A DNA stretch of 27,588 nucleotides, taken from positions 1-27,588 of IMG/VR virus record IMGVR_UViG_3300045440_000108, one strand, 5' to 3'. Positions 1-7,901 of this stretch are shown in pieces. Made by a program: the position numbers and the translations under genes. Below the pieces are notes generated by a model. That model was not told where the DNA came from, ran no database searches, and was given only the letters and a program-made list of their open reading frames with translations. The number at the start of each line of letters is the position of its first letter. The first letter of the stretch is position 1. Source of the stretch: a virus.

Positions 1-84
1 TGTAAAATTAGTTGTCAGTAAAATCGTTGAAATAGCCGTATAGGCTGTGCGAATCTGCTTAAAAGCACACAACAGGGACAGAAT
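1..84 (+). other. AT-rich leader before the terminase genes
   Basis: No gene is seen here. The first 60 bases are about 37% GC, much lower than the genes that follow. TGTGC at 46-50 can pair with GCACA at 65-69, and TGCTT at 56-60 with AAGCA at 63-67 as an alternative, giving a weak hairpin just before the ribosome binding site. I see no convincing -35/-10 pair. In lambda the cos site and terminase-binding sites lie just before and inside the small terminase gene, so a packaging site may be here or just outside the window, but nothing in the bases proves it. Confidence 0.4.
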
Positions 85-624
85 ATGGGCGAAATGGTCA
101 ACAAACTCGAATACGCCAAGATGCGCGGCATTTCGCGCCAATCTGTCTACAAGGCTATTAATACTGGCAAGATCGTGGCCGCGGTCGATGATAACGGCAT
201 GATTGACGTTGAGGTCGCAGACCGCCTATGGGCCGAGAATACGCATCCTTTTGCCGGCGCCAGGAGTCACCAGAAGAAGCGCGGCCACAAAAAGCCGGAA
301 GAAGTGATCAGGGCCGCCATGGAAATTGGCATCGATCCTTCATCGGTACCGACGCTGATGGAGTCAAAGACCGTCGAGGCAGCCTACAAGGCGAAATTGG
401 CGCAAATTGAATACGAAGAGAAAACAGCCAGGCTGGTGGATGCTGAGAAGATCAAGAAGGAAGCGTTTAGACTGGCTCGGGTGCTGCGGGATTCCATGAT
501 GGCAATTCCAGATCGCCTGGCCGCGGAATTGGCCGGCATCACGGACGCTTTTGTGGTTCACCAAAAACTTACGGATGAAATTCGCAGTGCGATCTCCGAG
601 GTAGCGAAGGTGGCTGATGAGTGA
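85..624 (+). CDS. Terminase small subunit (Nu1-like)
   Basis: Probable DNA-recognition subunit of the packaging motor, 179 residues, close to lambda Nu1 (181). The first ~50 residues look like a winged helix-turn-helix of the Nu1 type: YAKMRGISRQSVYKAINTGK followed by an acidic turn and a second helix ending in LWAENT. Residues ~110-179 are helical and charged and would carry the self-association and large-subunit contact regions. A GGGAC ribosome site precedes the ATG at 85; an in-frame ATG at 94 is a possible alternative. The stop overlaps the start of the large subunit by 8 bases (ATG 617, TGA 622-624), so the pair is translationally coupled. Identification rests on the N-terminal pattern, length and position directly before the large subunit. 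Confidence 0.88.
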   Translation: MGEMVNKLEYAKMRGISRQSVYKAINTGKIVAAVDDNGMIDVEVADRLWAENTHPFAGARSHQKKRGHKKPEEVIRAAMEIGIDPSSVPTLMESKTVEAAYKAKLAQIEYEEKTARLVDAEKIKKEAFRLARVLRDSMMAIPDRLAAELAGITDAFVVHQKLTDEIRSAISEVAKVADE

Positions 625-2497
625 ACTGGTGTACCGTCAAGCATTCCTTGACGGTTTGACTCCTGACCCTGATCTCACGGTTAGCGAGTGGGCAGACCGA
701 TATCGTTTTCTAAGCCAGAAGGCATCTGCCGAGCCAGGCCGCTGGCGCACGGACAGAACCCCGTACCTGCGCGAGATCCTCGATAGCCTGTCGCCATCGG
801 ACCCAACACAGCGGGTCATCTTCATGGCCGGCGCCCAGGTGGGCAAGACCGAGACGGGCAACAACTGGACCGGGTTCGTAATCGACATGGCGCCAGGCCC
901 CATGATGCTGGTGCAGCCCACCGTGGACATGGCCAAGCGTCTATCGAAGCAGCGTCTAGCGCCCATGATAGACGAGACACCCAGGCTGCGCGGCAAGGTA
1001 GCGGACAGCCGCACCAGGGACTCCGGCAACACGCAGATGGCCAAGGAATTTCCTGGCGGGTTCATGCTAATCACGGGCGCAAACTCCGCGGTTGGCTTGC
1101 GCTCTATGCCAGTACGGTACCTGTTCCTGGACGAAATCGATGGGTACCCATCCGACCTGGATGGCGAAGGCGACCCAGTCAACCTGGCCGAGCGCCGCAC
1201 CACCACGTTCGCGCGCCGCAAAATCTTCATGTGTTCGACGCCGACCGTGAAGGACCATTCGCGTATCGAGCGTGAGTACCAGGCAAGTGATCAGCGGAAG
1301 TTCTATGTTCCCTGTCCCCACTGCGGCGAGTTTCAGCAACTGAAGTGGTCCAACCTGAAGTGGCAAGACGGTGATGCCACTACGGTCATGTATGCCTGTG
1401 AACACAATGGATGCATGATCGAGGAACACCACAAAACAGATTTCCTGCTGGCCGGCGAGTGGCGCGCCACTGCTACCGGCGACGGCCGCACGCGCGGGTA
1501 TCACCTATCGTCGCTGTACTCTCCCCTGGGCTGGAAATCATGGCAAGAGATCGTTGATGAGTTCCTGCGCGCGAAGGGCGACCCACCGCTGCTCAAGACC
1601 TTCATCAACACTATCCTGGCCGAAACTTGGGAAGACGAAATCGCGGCCAGGATCGGCGCCGGCGAGTTGCAGGATCGTGTTGAGTTCTACCAGGCTGGAA
1701 TTGCGCCGGCAGGAGTACTGACCGCAGTTGCTGGCCTGGACGTTCAGGACAATCGCGTGGCCATCACGGTGGTTGGCTTTGGCAGGGATGAGGAATCCTG
1801 GGTGCTGCGTCACGATGAAATTTTCGGTGATCCAGCGCGGCCTGAACTGTGGAGCCAGGTATCCAACTTGCTGAAGGCGCCGATCGAGCATGAGATGGCC
1901 GAGCCGATCCGCATTTCTGCTGCTTGCATCGACAGCGGCGGCCACTTCACGCATGAGGTGTACGCATTCGCGCGCGAACATCGCGATGTGAACGTGATGG
2001 CCGTGAAGGGTATGTCGCAAAAGAACAAGGCCATCATCGGCCGTCCGTCGAAAGTCGATTTGAACTTGAAGCGACAGGTATTGAAGAACGGCGCAGAGGT
2101 GTGGCCAGTCGGTACCGACACTGCAAAGGTGACAATTTACTCTCGACTGAAACTCAACGAGCCAGGCGCCGGCTTCATCCATTTCCATTCGGAAATGAGT
2201 GATGACTACTTCACTCAGTTGACGGCAGAGAAGTTGCAGACCAGATACATCCGCGGATATCCAGTTCGCGAGTGGGTGAAAAAGTCTGGTGCGAGAAACG
2301 AGGCGTTGGACTGCTACGTTTATGCGCTTGCGGCTATGCAATCCCTGTATTTTCGGTTCAATCGGAAAACTATTTGGGAGCAATTGGAGAATAAATTGGT
2401 TCAAAAAGCCGATTTGGTAAGCGATAAGCCGCTGTTGCAAAAAATCCCGCGCAGAGTTAAGGTGGCCACGCAGAATTCATTCGTGACTAACTGGTAA
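617..2497 (+). CDS. Terminase large subunit (GpA family)
   Basis: ATPase and nuclease that cuts concatemeric DNA and pumps it into proheads; 626 residues against 641 in lambda gpA. Walker A-like GAQVGKTE lies at ~72-79, Walker B LFLDEID at ~169-175 with Glu173 as likely catalytic base. A zinc-ribbon-like set CPHC (Cys233, Cys236) plus CEHNGC (Cys261, Cys266) follows, as in many GpA proteins. The C-terminal RNase H-like nuclease shows its acidic residues in GLDVQDN (Asp375), CIDSGG (Asp439) and NEALDCYVYA (Asp565). All key residues are present, so the protein should be active. It acts with the small subunit at the portal. A TTG-started gene follows after 7 bases. Confidence 0.97.
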   Translation: MSELVYRQAFLDGLTPDPDLTVSEWADRYRFLSQKASAEPGRWRTDRTPYLREILDSLSPSDPTQRVIFMAGAQVGKTETGNNWTGFVIDMAPGPMMLVQPTVDMAKRLSKQRLAPMIDETPRLRGKVADSRTRDSGNTQMAKEFPGGFMLITGANSAVGLRSMPVRYLFLDEIDGYPSDLDGEGDPVNLAERRTTTFARRKIFMCSTPTVKDHSRIEREYQASDQRKFYVPCPHCGEFQQLKWSNLKWQDGDATTVMYACEHNGCMIEEHHKTDFLLAGEWRATATGDGRTRGYHLSSLYSPLGWKSWQEIVDEFLRAKGDPPLLKTFINTILAETWEDEIAARIGAGELQDRVEFYQAGIAPAGVLTAVAGLDVQDNRVAITVVGFGRDEESWVLRHDEIFGDPARPELWSQVSNLLKAPIEHEMAEPIRISAACIDSGGHFTHEVYAFAREHRDVNVMAVKGMSQKNKAIIGRPSKVDLNLKRQVLKNGAEVWPVGTDTAKVTIYSRLKLNEPGAGFIHFHSEMSDDYFTQLTAEKLQTRYIRGYPVREWVKKSGARNEALDCYVYALAAMQSLYFRFNRKTIWEQLENKLVQKADLVSDKPLLQKIPRRVKVATQNSFVTNW

Positions 2498-2504
2498 GCG
2501 TTAC

Positions 2505-3071
2505 TTGCAGATTCCGGCCTCAATTGTTCAAGGCAATACGGTCACCTGGCGCGATATTTCGACCCAGGACAATCTCGGCAACTCCATCACGTCAAATGAT
2601 TGGACACTTACCTGGTATTTTTCTGGTCCGACCACGTTTAGCGTTACGTCTACCGTCTCTTCGACTGGCTGGGAAACCACGCTATCGGCGGCGCAAACCA
2701 CGGCTATGAATGAAAGCCGCACGCCAAATTATTTTTGGCAAGCGACTGTCACCAAGGCCGCGCAGGTAATTACGATCGGTTCTGGCCGTCTGACGGTCTT
2801 GAAGAACCTGGCATTGTCTGTTGCCGGCTACGACGGCCGCACGCAGTCAGAAATCGATCTTGCTGCGGTCCAGGCCGAGATCCAGGCACGGATTAGCGGC
2901 GGTGCGACTATCGAGTACACCATCGGCACTCGCCGCCTCCGTAAGGAAGCATTGAGCGAACTGATGGCGCTGGAAAGCCGCTTGAAACTGCTGGTGTCCA
3001 AGGAGCGCAAGGCTCAGGACCTGGCAAATGGCCTGGGTGATCCGCGAAACGTCTATGTGAGGTTCACCTAA
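2505..3071 (+). CDS. gpW-like head-tail connector with extra N-terminal beta-sandwich
   Basis: 188 residues, started by TTG at 2505 right after the terminase stop; no ATG fits. The C-terminal ~75 residues (from ~115) look like gpW/DUF6148-type connector proteins: a helix (EIDLAAVQAEIQARISGG), a short beta-hairpin with EYTIGTRRL, a second helix (KEALSELMALESRLK) and a tail ending NVYVRF, matching gpW's ending GFYV. gpW is only 68 residues and seals the packaged head below the portal. The first ~105 residues are extra: strand-rich, with TLSAAQTTAM and a terminal GRLTVL, resembling the protein encoded at 7105. Position between terminase and portal fits gpW. The gpW call is by pattern; the fusion and its role are inference. 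It ends TAATG, sharing a base with the portal start. Confidence 0.68.
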   Translation: MQIPASIVQGNTVTWRDISTQDNLGNSITSNDWTLTWYFSGPTTFSVTSTVSSTGWETTLSAAQTTAMNESRTPNYFWQATVTKAAQVITIGSGRLTVLKNLALSVAGYDGRTQSEIDLAAVQAEIQARISGGATIEYTIGTRRLRKEALSELMALESRLKLLVSKERKAQDLANGLGDPRNVYVRFT

Positions 3072-4630
3072 TGGCGTGGTATTGGCCCTTTGGAAAGAAG
3101 CAAGAGCCTCAATCGGCTCGGCCGCAGCGCGCTTATTCTGGTGCTGGATTTAATCGACTACTGTCTGATTGGATTGCCTCAAGCACGTCCCAGGACAGCG
3201 AAGCACGCATGGCCATCCGCGTCTTGCGGAACCGTGTTCGCGAGATGGCGCGTAACAACGACTATGTATCGAACGCCCTGCGTGCGATTCAGAACAATGT
3301 CGTTGGCAATGGCGTCAAGATGCAGAGCCATGTCTCGCGCGCGCGTGGCCGCGGCGCCGGCCAGATGGACACCGCTCTAAACGAAGCCATCGAAAAGACA
3401 TGGAAGCAGTGGTGTCGTTCTGAGAATTGCCACACCGCTGGAAAACTATGTTTCAGCGAGATCGAGCGTGTCCTTATTCGCGCAGTGGCTGAAAGCGGCG
3501 AGGTGTTTGTCCGCTTTATCCGCTCTCCTATGGGCCGTTCGCCGGTGCCGCTTGCCCTAGAAATCATCGAAGCCGATTACCTGGATGAGAACTTCAACGG
3601 CTCCGAGATCGGTAATGGCAACGAAATCCGCATGGGTATTGAGGTTGATAAGTGGCAGCGCCCTGTTGCGTACCACTTTTTTCAGCGTCACCCTGGTGAT
3701 TTCCAGTTCAATGCGAAGGCGCCGCAAATGGCGCGAATTCGTGTACCTGCATCGGAAATCGTTCATCTGTATCGCACAGATCGACCGGACCAGACTCGCG
3801 GTATTCCCTGGTTTGCTTCCACGCTGATCCGTCTGCGCCACATGAGTGGCTTTGAAGAAGCCGAAGTCATCGCTGCGCGCACCAGTGCGTGCCAAATGGG
3901 CTTCCTGGAAACGCCGGACCCAGACTTTGAAGCGGACAGCGTCATTGATGGTGAACGGGTTCAGTCATTTGAGCCTGGCAAGATCACCACGCTGGCTCCT
4001 GGCGAAAAGTTCACGGCATTCAGCCCGACGCGGCCTAGCGGTCTGCTTGATCCGTTCATGCGGTTCATGTTGCGCGGCGTTGCGGCCGGCGTTGGTGTTT
4101 CTTACGAAACGCTGGCCAAGGATTATTCGCAGTCCAACTACAGCAGCAGCCGACTGGCGCTGCTAGACGATCGCGATACATGGCGCGGTTTGCAGAATTG
4201 GATGATCGAAACCTTTCATCAGCGGGTGTTTGAATCCTGGCTGGAAATGGCCGTTCTATCCAACACCATCAATCTGCCTGGATATGAGATTGATCGGACC
4301 AAGTACGAAAGCGTGCGCTGGATTCCGCGCGGCTGGGCGTGGGTCGATCCTCACAAGGAAATCACGGCATATCGCACTGCGGTTCGCGCCGGCTTTATGA
4401 CGCTGACAGACGTAGTCGCACAAAATGGCGGCGACTTGGAAGAGATGCTGGCTACACGCGCGCGCGAAGTCGAGTTGTGCGACAAGTTGGAACTTATTTT
4501 TGACACCGATCCTGAAGTTGTTGATGGATCTGGCAAAGCGCAACCAGAGCCAATTGAAGATTTGCCTGATTCGCCAGACGATACTGGCGCGTCAAATCAA
4601 GCGACACAATCCGAAGACATGGTTGATTAA
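3071..4630 (+). CDS. Portal protein (lambda gpB family)
   Basis: Dodecameric ring at the packaging vertex through which DNA enters and leaves, and on which head completion proteins dock. 519 residues, versus 533 in lambda gpB. Family marks visible: the early RARNNDYVSNALRAIQNNVVG-type region (about residues 60-80: MARNNDYVSNALRAIQNNVV), DYLDEN near residue 175, RTDRPDQTRGIPWFASTL near 237, and SYETLAKDYSQSNYSSSRLAL around 345, the latter characteristic of this portal family. The C-terminal ~35 residues are acidic and low complexity. The ATG shares a base with the previous stop (TAATG). No N-terminal protease or scaffold is fused to it; the protease is in the next gene. Confidence 0.95.
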   Translation: MAWYWPFGKKQEPQSARPQRAYSGAGFNRLLSDWIASSTSQDSEARMAIRVLRNRVREMARNNDYVSNALRAIQNNVVGNGVKMQSHVSRARGRGAGQMDTALNEAIEKTWKQWCRSENCHTAGKLCFSEIERVLIRAVAESGEVFVRFIRSPMGRSPVPLALEIIEADYLDENFNGSEIGNGNEIRMGIEVDKWQRPVAYHFFQRHPGDFQFNAKAPQMARIRVPASEIVHLYRTDRPDQTRGIPWFASTLIRLRHMSGFEEAEVIAARTSACQMGFLETPDPDFEADSVIDGERVQSFEPGKITTLAPGEKFTAFSPTRPSGLLDPFMRFMLRGVAAGVGVSYETLAKDYSQSNYSSSRLALLDDRDTWRGLQNWMIETFHQRVFESWLEMAVLSNTINLPGYEIDRTKYESVRWIPRGWAWVDPHKEITAYRTAVRAGFMTLTDVVAQNGGDLEEMLATRAREVELCDKLELIFDTDPEVVDGSGKAQPEPIEDLPDSPDDTGASNQATQSEDMVD

Positions 4631-4663
4631 TTCTTCAAAATCGAAGATATTCGCAACACGTCT

Positions 4664-6595
4664 TTGAATAAAGAGACAAAAGTGGAAAACAATTTGGAAC
4701 GTAAAATGCAGTTGCCGGTGCTTTCGCGCTATTCGACTGTCACTTCCGAAATTGACCTGGAAACCAGGTCGATGGAGTTTTCGTTCTCCAGTGAAACGCC
4801 AGTCGAGCGCTGGTTTGGCGATGAAGTTCTGTCCCACGATCCTGGTGCAGCAGATCTGACGCGGCTGAATAATGCTGCGCCTCTGCTTTGGAACCACGAT
4901 CCTGATCAGATAATCGGCGTGGTTGAAAGCGCCAGGATTGCGCCGGATAAGCGTGGGTATGCCACAGTTCGTTTCGGTACGTCGGCTAAGGCCGAAGAGA
5001 TCCTGGCTGATGTCCGCGCCGGGATCATCCGCAATGTTTCGTTCGGCTATCGCATCCTCGACATGGTCGAGGGCAAGCGCGATGGCAAGTCGGTCTACAC
5101 GGCAACCAGGTGGCTGCCGATGGAAGTTTCATGCGTGTCGATCCCTGCTGATCCCACTATTGGGCTGGGCAGGGCCGAAGCGCAAGAAAATCGCGAAGTG
5201 AATGTTCGCGCACTTAATCCCACTCCCCAAAAGGAAGTTCCCATGTCTGATGTTTCTGCTCCGGCTGTGCCGGTCGATGTTTCGGCGGTTCGGGCCGAAG
5301 CAGTAACTGCGGAGCGCGGCCGTATCGCTGCCATCCGTTCCCTCGGTGAGAAGTTCGCAAAGCCGGACCTCGCTGCCAGCCTGATCGACGGCGCCCGTTC
5401 GATCGAAGAAGCCCGTACTGCGTTCCTGGAGTCCATGGGTGCCAAGCAGGTTCCCGTGTCGGCGCCACAGGCGTCCGGTAACGTCGATCTGAACGAGAAG
5501 GAACAGCGTTCCTACTCGGTGGTTCGTGCGATCAATGCGGCCATCAGCAAGGATTGGAGCCAGGCTGGTTTGGAGCGTGACGTGAGCCGTTCGCTGGCGA
5601 AGGAACTCGGTCGCGATACCGAAGGTTTCTTCATGCCGATGAACCTGCGTATGGACACCCGCGCGTCCTACGCGGTCGGTGCCACCGCAACGGGCGGCGC
5701 CGCTGTGGCGACGAACCTGCTGGCCGACAGTTTCATCGAGGTTCTGCGGAACAAGGCGATGATCATGTCGATGGGTCCCACGGTCCTGTCGGGCTTGGTT
5801 GGCAACGTGGCCATTCCGCGTCAGATCAGCCAGACCGCTACCTACTGGGTGACGGAAGCAACGGCCATCACGCAAGCGGAAGCGACCTTCGACCAGGTCA
5901 CGATGTCTCCCAAGCAGTTGGGCGCCCGTAGCCAGTACTCGCGTCTGATGCTCCAGCAGTCTACGCCGGACATCGAAGGCGTGGTCCGCAACGACCTGGC
6001 CAAGGTCATGGCGCTGGGCCTCGACCTGGCGGCCATCAACGGCAGCGGTAGCGCCGGCCAGCCGCGCGGCATCCTGAACCAGTCGGGCATCGGCTCGGTG
6101 GCCATGGGTACCAACGGCGCCGCCCTAGCCAACGCCACCACGGCCAGCACCAGCGGTCTGGACCAACTGATCCAGTTGGAGCGTGCGGTCGATGTGGCCA
6201 ACGCCCTGAATGGCAACCTCTGGTACCTCACGAATGCCAAGGTTGTTGCCCAGTTGAAGCAGTTGAAGACGCAGTACGCGGATTACCTGTGGACCGGCGA
6301 CCGTCTGGACACCACGTCTGGCACGGCTGGCGGCATCAACGGTTACCGCGTGGCGCGTTCCAACCAGGTGCCTATGACCCTCACCAAGGGTACGTCTGGC
6401 GCCGTCTGCTCGGCCCTGGTCTTTGGCGACTTCAGCCAGTTGATCATCGGTATGTGGGGCGGCCTGGAAATCCTCCCCAACCCGTATGGCTCGGGCTACA
6501 ACGCTGGCTCGGTGGACATCCGCGCCATGCAGACGTGCGACCTGAACGTGCGTCACGTCGAGTCCTTCGCGGCGATCACCGACATCCTCGCGTAA
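4664..6595 (+). CDS. Prohead protease-major capsid protein fusion
   Basis: 643 residues in one frame. Residues ~30-170 form an S78-type (HK97-like) prohead protease: catalytic His78 in LLWNHD, Ser126 in IRNVSFGY, and the conserved PMEVSCVSIPAD with Glu154. Residues ~195-330 are a helical linker resembling the scaffold-like delta domain, and ~330-643 are an HK97-fold capsid subunit (IPRQ, YWVTEATAIT, GTSGQPRG-like SAGQPRGIL at ~463, and YLTNAK). The protease would cut the delta region during head maturation. The reported start is the outermost TTG; GTG 4682 (after AAAGAG) and ATG 4706 are equally possible, and no start has a strong ribosome site. GC rises from 50% (4741-4800) to 72% (6001-6060), as expected if the capsid part is the highly used segment. 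No separate decoration protein gene follows. Confidence 0.93.
   Translation: MNKETKVENNLERKMQLPVLSRYSTVTSEIDLETRSMEFSFSSETPVERWFGDEVLSHDPGAADLTRLNNAAPLLWNHDPDQIIGVVESARIAPDKRGYATVRFGTSAKAEEILADVRAGIIRNVSFGYRILDMVEGKRDGKSVYTATRWLPMEVSCVSIPADPTIGLGRAEAQENREVNVRALNPTPQKEVPMSDVSAPAVPVDVSAVRAEAVTAERGRIAAIRSLGEKFAKPDLAASLIDGARSIEEARTAFLESMGAKQVPVSAPQASGNVDLNEKEQRSYSVVRAINAAISKDWSQAGLERDVSRSLAKELGRDTEGFFMPMNLRMDTRASYAVGATATGGAAVATNLLADSFIEVLRNKAMIMSMGPTVLSGLVGNVAIPRQISQTATYWVTEATAITQAEATFDQVTMSPKQLGARSQYSRLMLQQSTPDIEGVVRNDLAKVMALGLDLAAINGSGSAGQPRGILNQSGIGSVAMGTNGAALANATTASTSGLDQLIQLERAVDVANALNGNLWYLTNAKVVAQLKQLKTQYADYLWTGDRLDTTSGTAGGINGYRVARSNQVPMTLTKGTSGAVCSALVFGDFSQLIIGMWGGLEILPNPYGSGYNAGSVDIRAMQTCDLNVRHVESFAAITDILA
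5231..5245 (+). promoter_or_regulatory. Internal ribosome binding site and ATG for a capsid-only product
   Basis: AAGGAAG at 5231-5237 is followed after 5 bases by an in-frame ATG at 5243 (Met194 of the fusion, sequence MSDVSAPAVP). It is a better ribosome site than any at the gene's own start. Translation from here would give a 450-residue delta-domain plus capsid protein without protease. Lambda uses the same logic to make scaffold Nu3 from inside gene C. Seen: the site and frame. Inferred: its use. Confidence 0.6.
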
Positions 6596-6609
6596 GACCG
6601 GTAGGCCAA

Positions 6610-6635
6610 GGCGCGGTCCCTTTGGGGGCCGCGCC
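6610..6635 (+). terminator. GC-rich hairpin after the capsid gene
   Basis: An 11-bp stem (GGCGCGGTCCC paired with GGGGCCGCGCC, one G-U pair) closes a 4-base loop, 15 bases after the capsid stop. A T-run (TTTTT, 6644-6648) starts 8 bases after the stem, too far for a textbook intrinsic terminator. It may be a partial terminator that keeps capsid mRNA more abundant than downstream mRNA, or a 3' stabilising hairpin. It sits in the longest gap inside the late operon (65 bases). Confidence 0.6.
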
Positions 6636-6660
6636 ATGGCTGATTTTTGGGGGAATTTGA

Positions 6661-6834
6661 ATGGCCAAGTACAAAGTACGCGATCAGTTCTTCGTTCACC
6701 TAAACGAACAGGTGTACGAGCCTGGCACGGTTGTTGAACTCACCGAGGAAGAGGCCGCCAAGGTCGCTCACCAGGTTGAGCCAGTCGCGGCTGTGAAGCC
6801 GGCGAAGGCGCGCGGCGCCTCCGATGCTGTCTGA
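6661..6834 (+). CDS. Small protein after capsid, 57 residues
   Basis: ATG at 6661 follows a good ribosome site (GGGGGA, 6649-6654). The product starts MAKYKVRDQFFVHLNEQVYE, continues with PGTVVELTEEEAAKV and ends in an Ala/Lys-rich tail. Short proteins of this form (an SH3-like K-V...G..Y.PG..V.L pattern with an acidic helix and Ala/Pro/Lys tail) are common right after phage capsid genes and occupy the place of lambda FI, but I cannot assign a proven role. It overlaps the next gene by 11 bases, which supports it being real. It could be a head completion accessory protein. Confidence 0.72.
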   Translation: MAKYKVRDQFFVHLNEQVYEPGTVVELTEEEAAKVAHQVEPVAAVKPAKARGASDAV

Positions 6835-7099
6835 AGACCTCGACGTTTTCTTTAATGACTTTGCTGTCACCGTTGTCATTGGCTCGGTGACCGGCAAGGG
6901 CATTCTCGACGCGCCGACACATATGATTTCGGACGGAACCATTCTGTCCAACGATTACATCCTCACCGTTCGGACGAGTGTTTTTGGCAGTCCTCTGTAC
7001 GGTACCTCAATCAAGGTAGGCGGCGTTTCGTACACTGTCCGTGAATCGCGACAGATCGACGATGCGGCCTTTACCGAAATACTTTTGTCCAAGGTGTGA
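6824..7099 (+). CDS. Head-tail joining protein, gpFII-like
   Basis: 91 residues; lambda gpFII has 117. The pattern VTGKGILDAPTHM, then ILTVRTSVFGSPLYGTSIKV, then GGVSYTVRESRQID matches the FII layout (a loop with 'F-D-P', a strand ending in VRT, then 'GDT-x-IG-x-x-F-V'). FII binds below gpW on the filled head and forms the site for tail attachment. The start lies inside the end of the 57-residue gene and the stop overlaps the possible GTG of the next gene, so it is translated within a tight series. The similarity is weak in sequence and supported by gene order. Confidence 0.7.
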   Translation: MLSEDLDVFFNDFAVTVVIGSVTGKGILDAPTHMISDGTILSNDYILTVRTSVFGSPLYGTSIKVGGVSYTVRESRQIDDAAFTEILLSKV

Positions 7100-7104
7100 G
7101 CCTG

Positions 7105-7440
7105 ATGGTTACTCCAGCAAATTTGGACATCACCATCGAGCAAAACGCTACGTTCTCGATGCAGTGCGATTTCAAAGACAGCACTGGCGTTGCTCTGAAC
7201 ATGAACAGTTACACCGTTGCAGCGCAACTGTGGACCGAGGCGAAAGGCCGGAAACTGGCCGACTTTACCGTGACCTGGGTAAACCGAGCCTCTGGCCAGT
7301 TCACTATCTCGCTCTCGGCGGCCGTCACGGCAGCGCTTGGCGCCAGCGGGTATTGGGATCTCCTGGTTACCAACCCTGACGGCACCAAGGACTATTGGCT
7401 GCGCGGCGCGGCAACCCTTGAGGCCGGGTATACGCTGTGA
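7105..7440 (+). CDS. Small beta-sandwich virion protein
   Basis: 111 residues from ATG 7105, placed 8 bases after AAGGTG (7091-7096); a GTG at 7096 overlapping the previous stop would add three residues. Strand-rich: NATFSMQCDFKDSTG, YTVAAQLWTEAKGRKLADFTV, ISLSAAVTAALGASGYWDLLV and DYWLRGAATL are typical of a family of Ig-like beta-sandwich proteins in phage and prophage structural clusters. No enzyme motif or signal peptide. The second half (LSAA-T-A-L, then Tyr-Trp, then a closing strand) resembles the N-terminal domain of the protein at 2505. It opens a block of surface-protein genes and overlaps the next one by 4 bases (GTGA). Function not proven; virion attachment or adaptor domain is the likely role. 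Confidence 0.65.
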   Translation: MVTPANLDITIEQNATFSMQCDFKDSTGVALNMNSYTVAAQLWTEAKGRKLADFTVTWVNRASGQFTISLSAAVTAALGASGYWDLLVTNPDGTKDYWLRGAATLEAGYTL

Positions 7441-7889
7441 GCCAGGTAGCAGTAACCACCACTACTGCCACCGTCTCTGTTTCGACCACCGAGAACGGTG
7501 TCTCGGTCCAGGCGGCGGCGCAGCCCACGCTGGTCAACGTAACCGCGGTCGGCCCTCAAGGCCCAGCCGGCGGCCTTCGTGCCACGGTACTGACCACGGC
7601 CGCCAGTGTCACTCCGAATGCCGATACGGATGACTTGGTATCCATCGATGCCCTGGCGACCGCGCTAAACGTCACCAATCCGTCTGGGACGGCCGTAAAT
7701 GGCCAGCGGCTACTGATCCGCATCCTCGACAATGGAACGCCCAGGGCGCTGTCCTGGGGCGCCCTGTACGCCAATGGCGGGAACGCCCTGCCAACGACCA
7801 CAACAGTTGGCAAGCGGATGCACCTCGGCTTCATGTACGATTCATTTCAGACAAAATGGTACCTGGTCGCCCAGGCCACCCAGGCATAA
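7437..7889 (+). CDS. Short fibre-like protein with GPQGPAG hinge
   Basis: 150 residues with a GTG start inside the preceding stop. The first ~40 residues are Thr/Val-rich strands (VAVTTTTATVSVSTTENGVS), then a collagen-like hinge GPQGPAG at ~39-45, then a C-terminal module (~47-150) with TPNADTDDLVSIDALA, GQRLLIRILDNGTPRALSW and HLGFMYDSFQTKWYLVA. That last module recurs at the C-termini of many phage tail-fibre and appendage proteins, where it likely forms a compact, oligomeric beta tip. Only two Gly-X-Y triplets are present, so this is a hinge rather than a collagen stalk. The role as a virion appendage is inferred from the module and the neighbours. Confidence 0.68.
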   Translation: MSQVAVTTTTATVSVSTTENGVSVQAAAQPTLVNVTAVGPQGPAGGLRATVLTTAASVTPNADTDDLVSIDALATALNVTNPSGTAVNGQRLLIRILDNGTPRALSWGALYANGGNALPTTTTVGKRMHLGFMYDSFQTKWYLVAQATQA

Positions 7890-7901
7890 CGGAGAAAAAT
7901 T

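Noticed and set aside
1-84. Late promoter or cos site
   Set aside because: No -35/-10 pair with proper spacing and no recognisable cos symmetry; only the AT-rich leader and a weak hairpin can be supported.
1538-2440. 300-codon open frame on the minus strand inside the large terminase gene
   Set aside because: It lies wholly opposite a gene with all terminase motifs; His/Arg-rich, without recognisable domains, and no ribosome site.
7553-7575. Collagen-like stalk in the protein at 7437
   Set aside because: Only GPQGPAG, about two triplets, is present; too short for a triple-helix stalk, so kept as a hinge.
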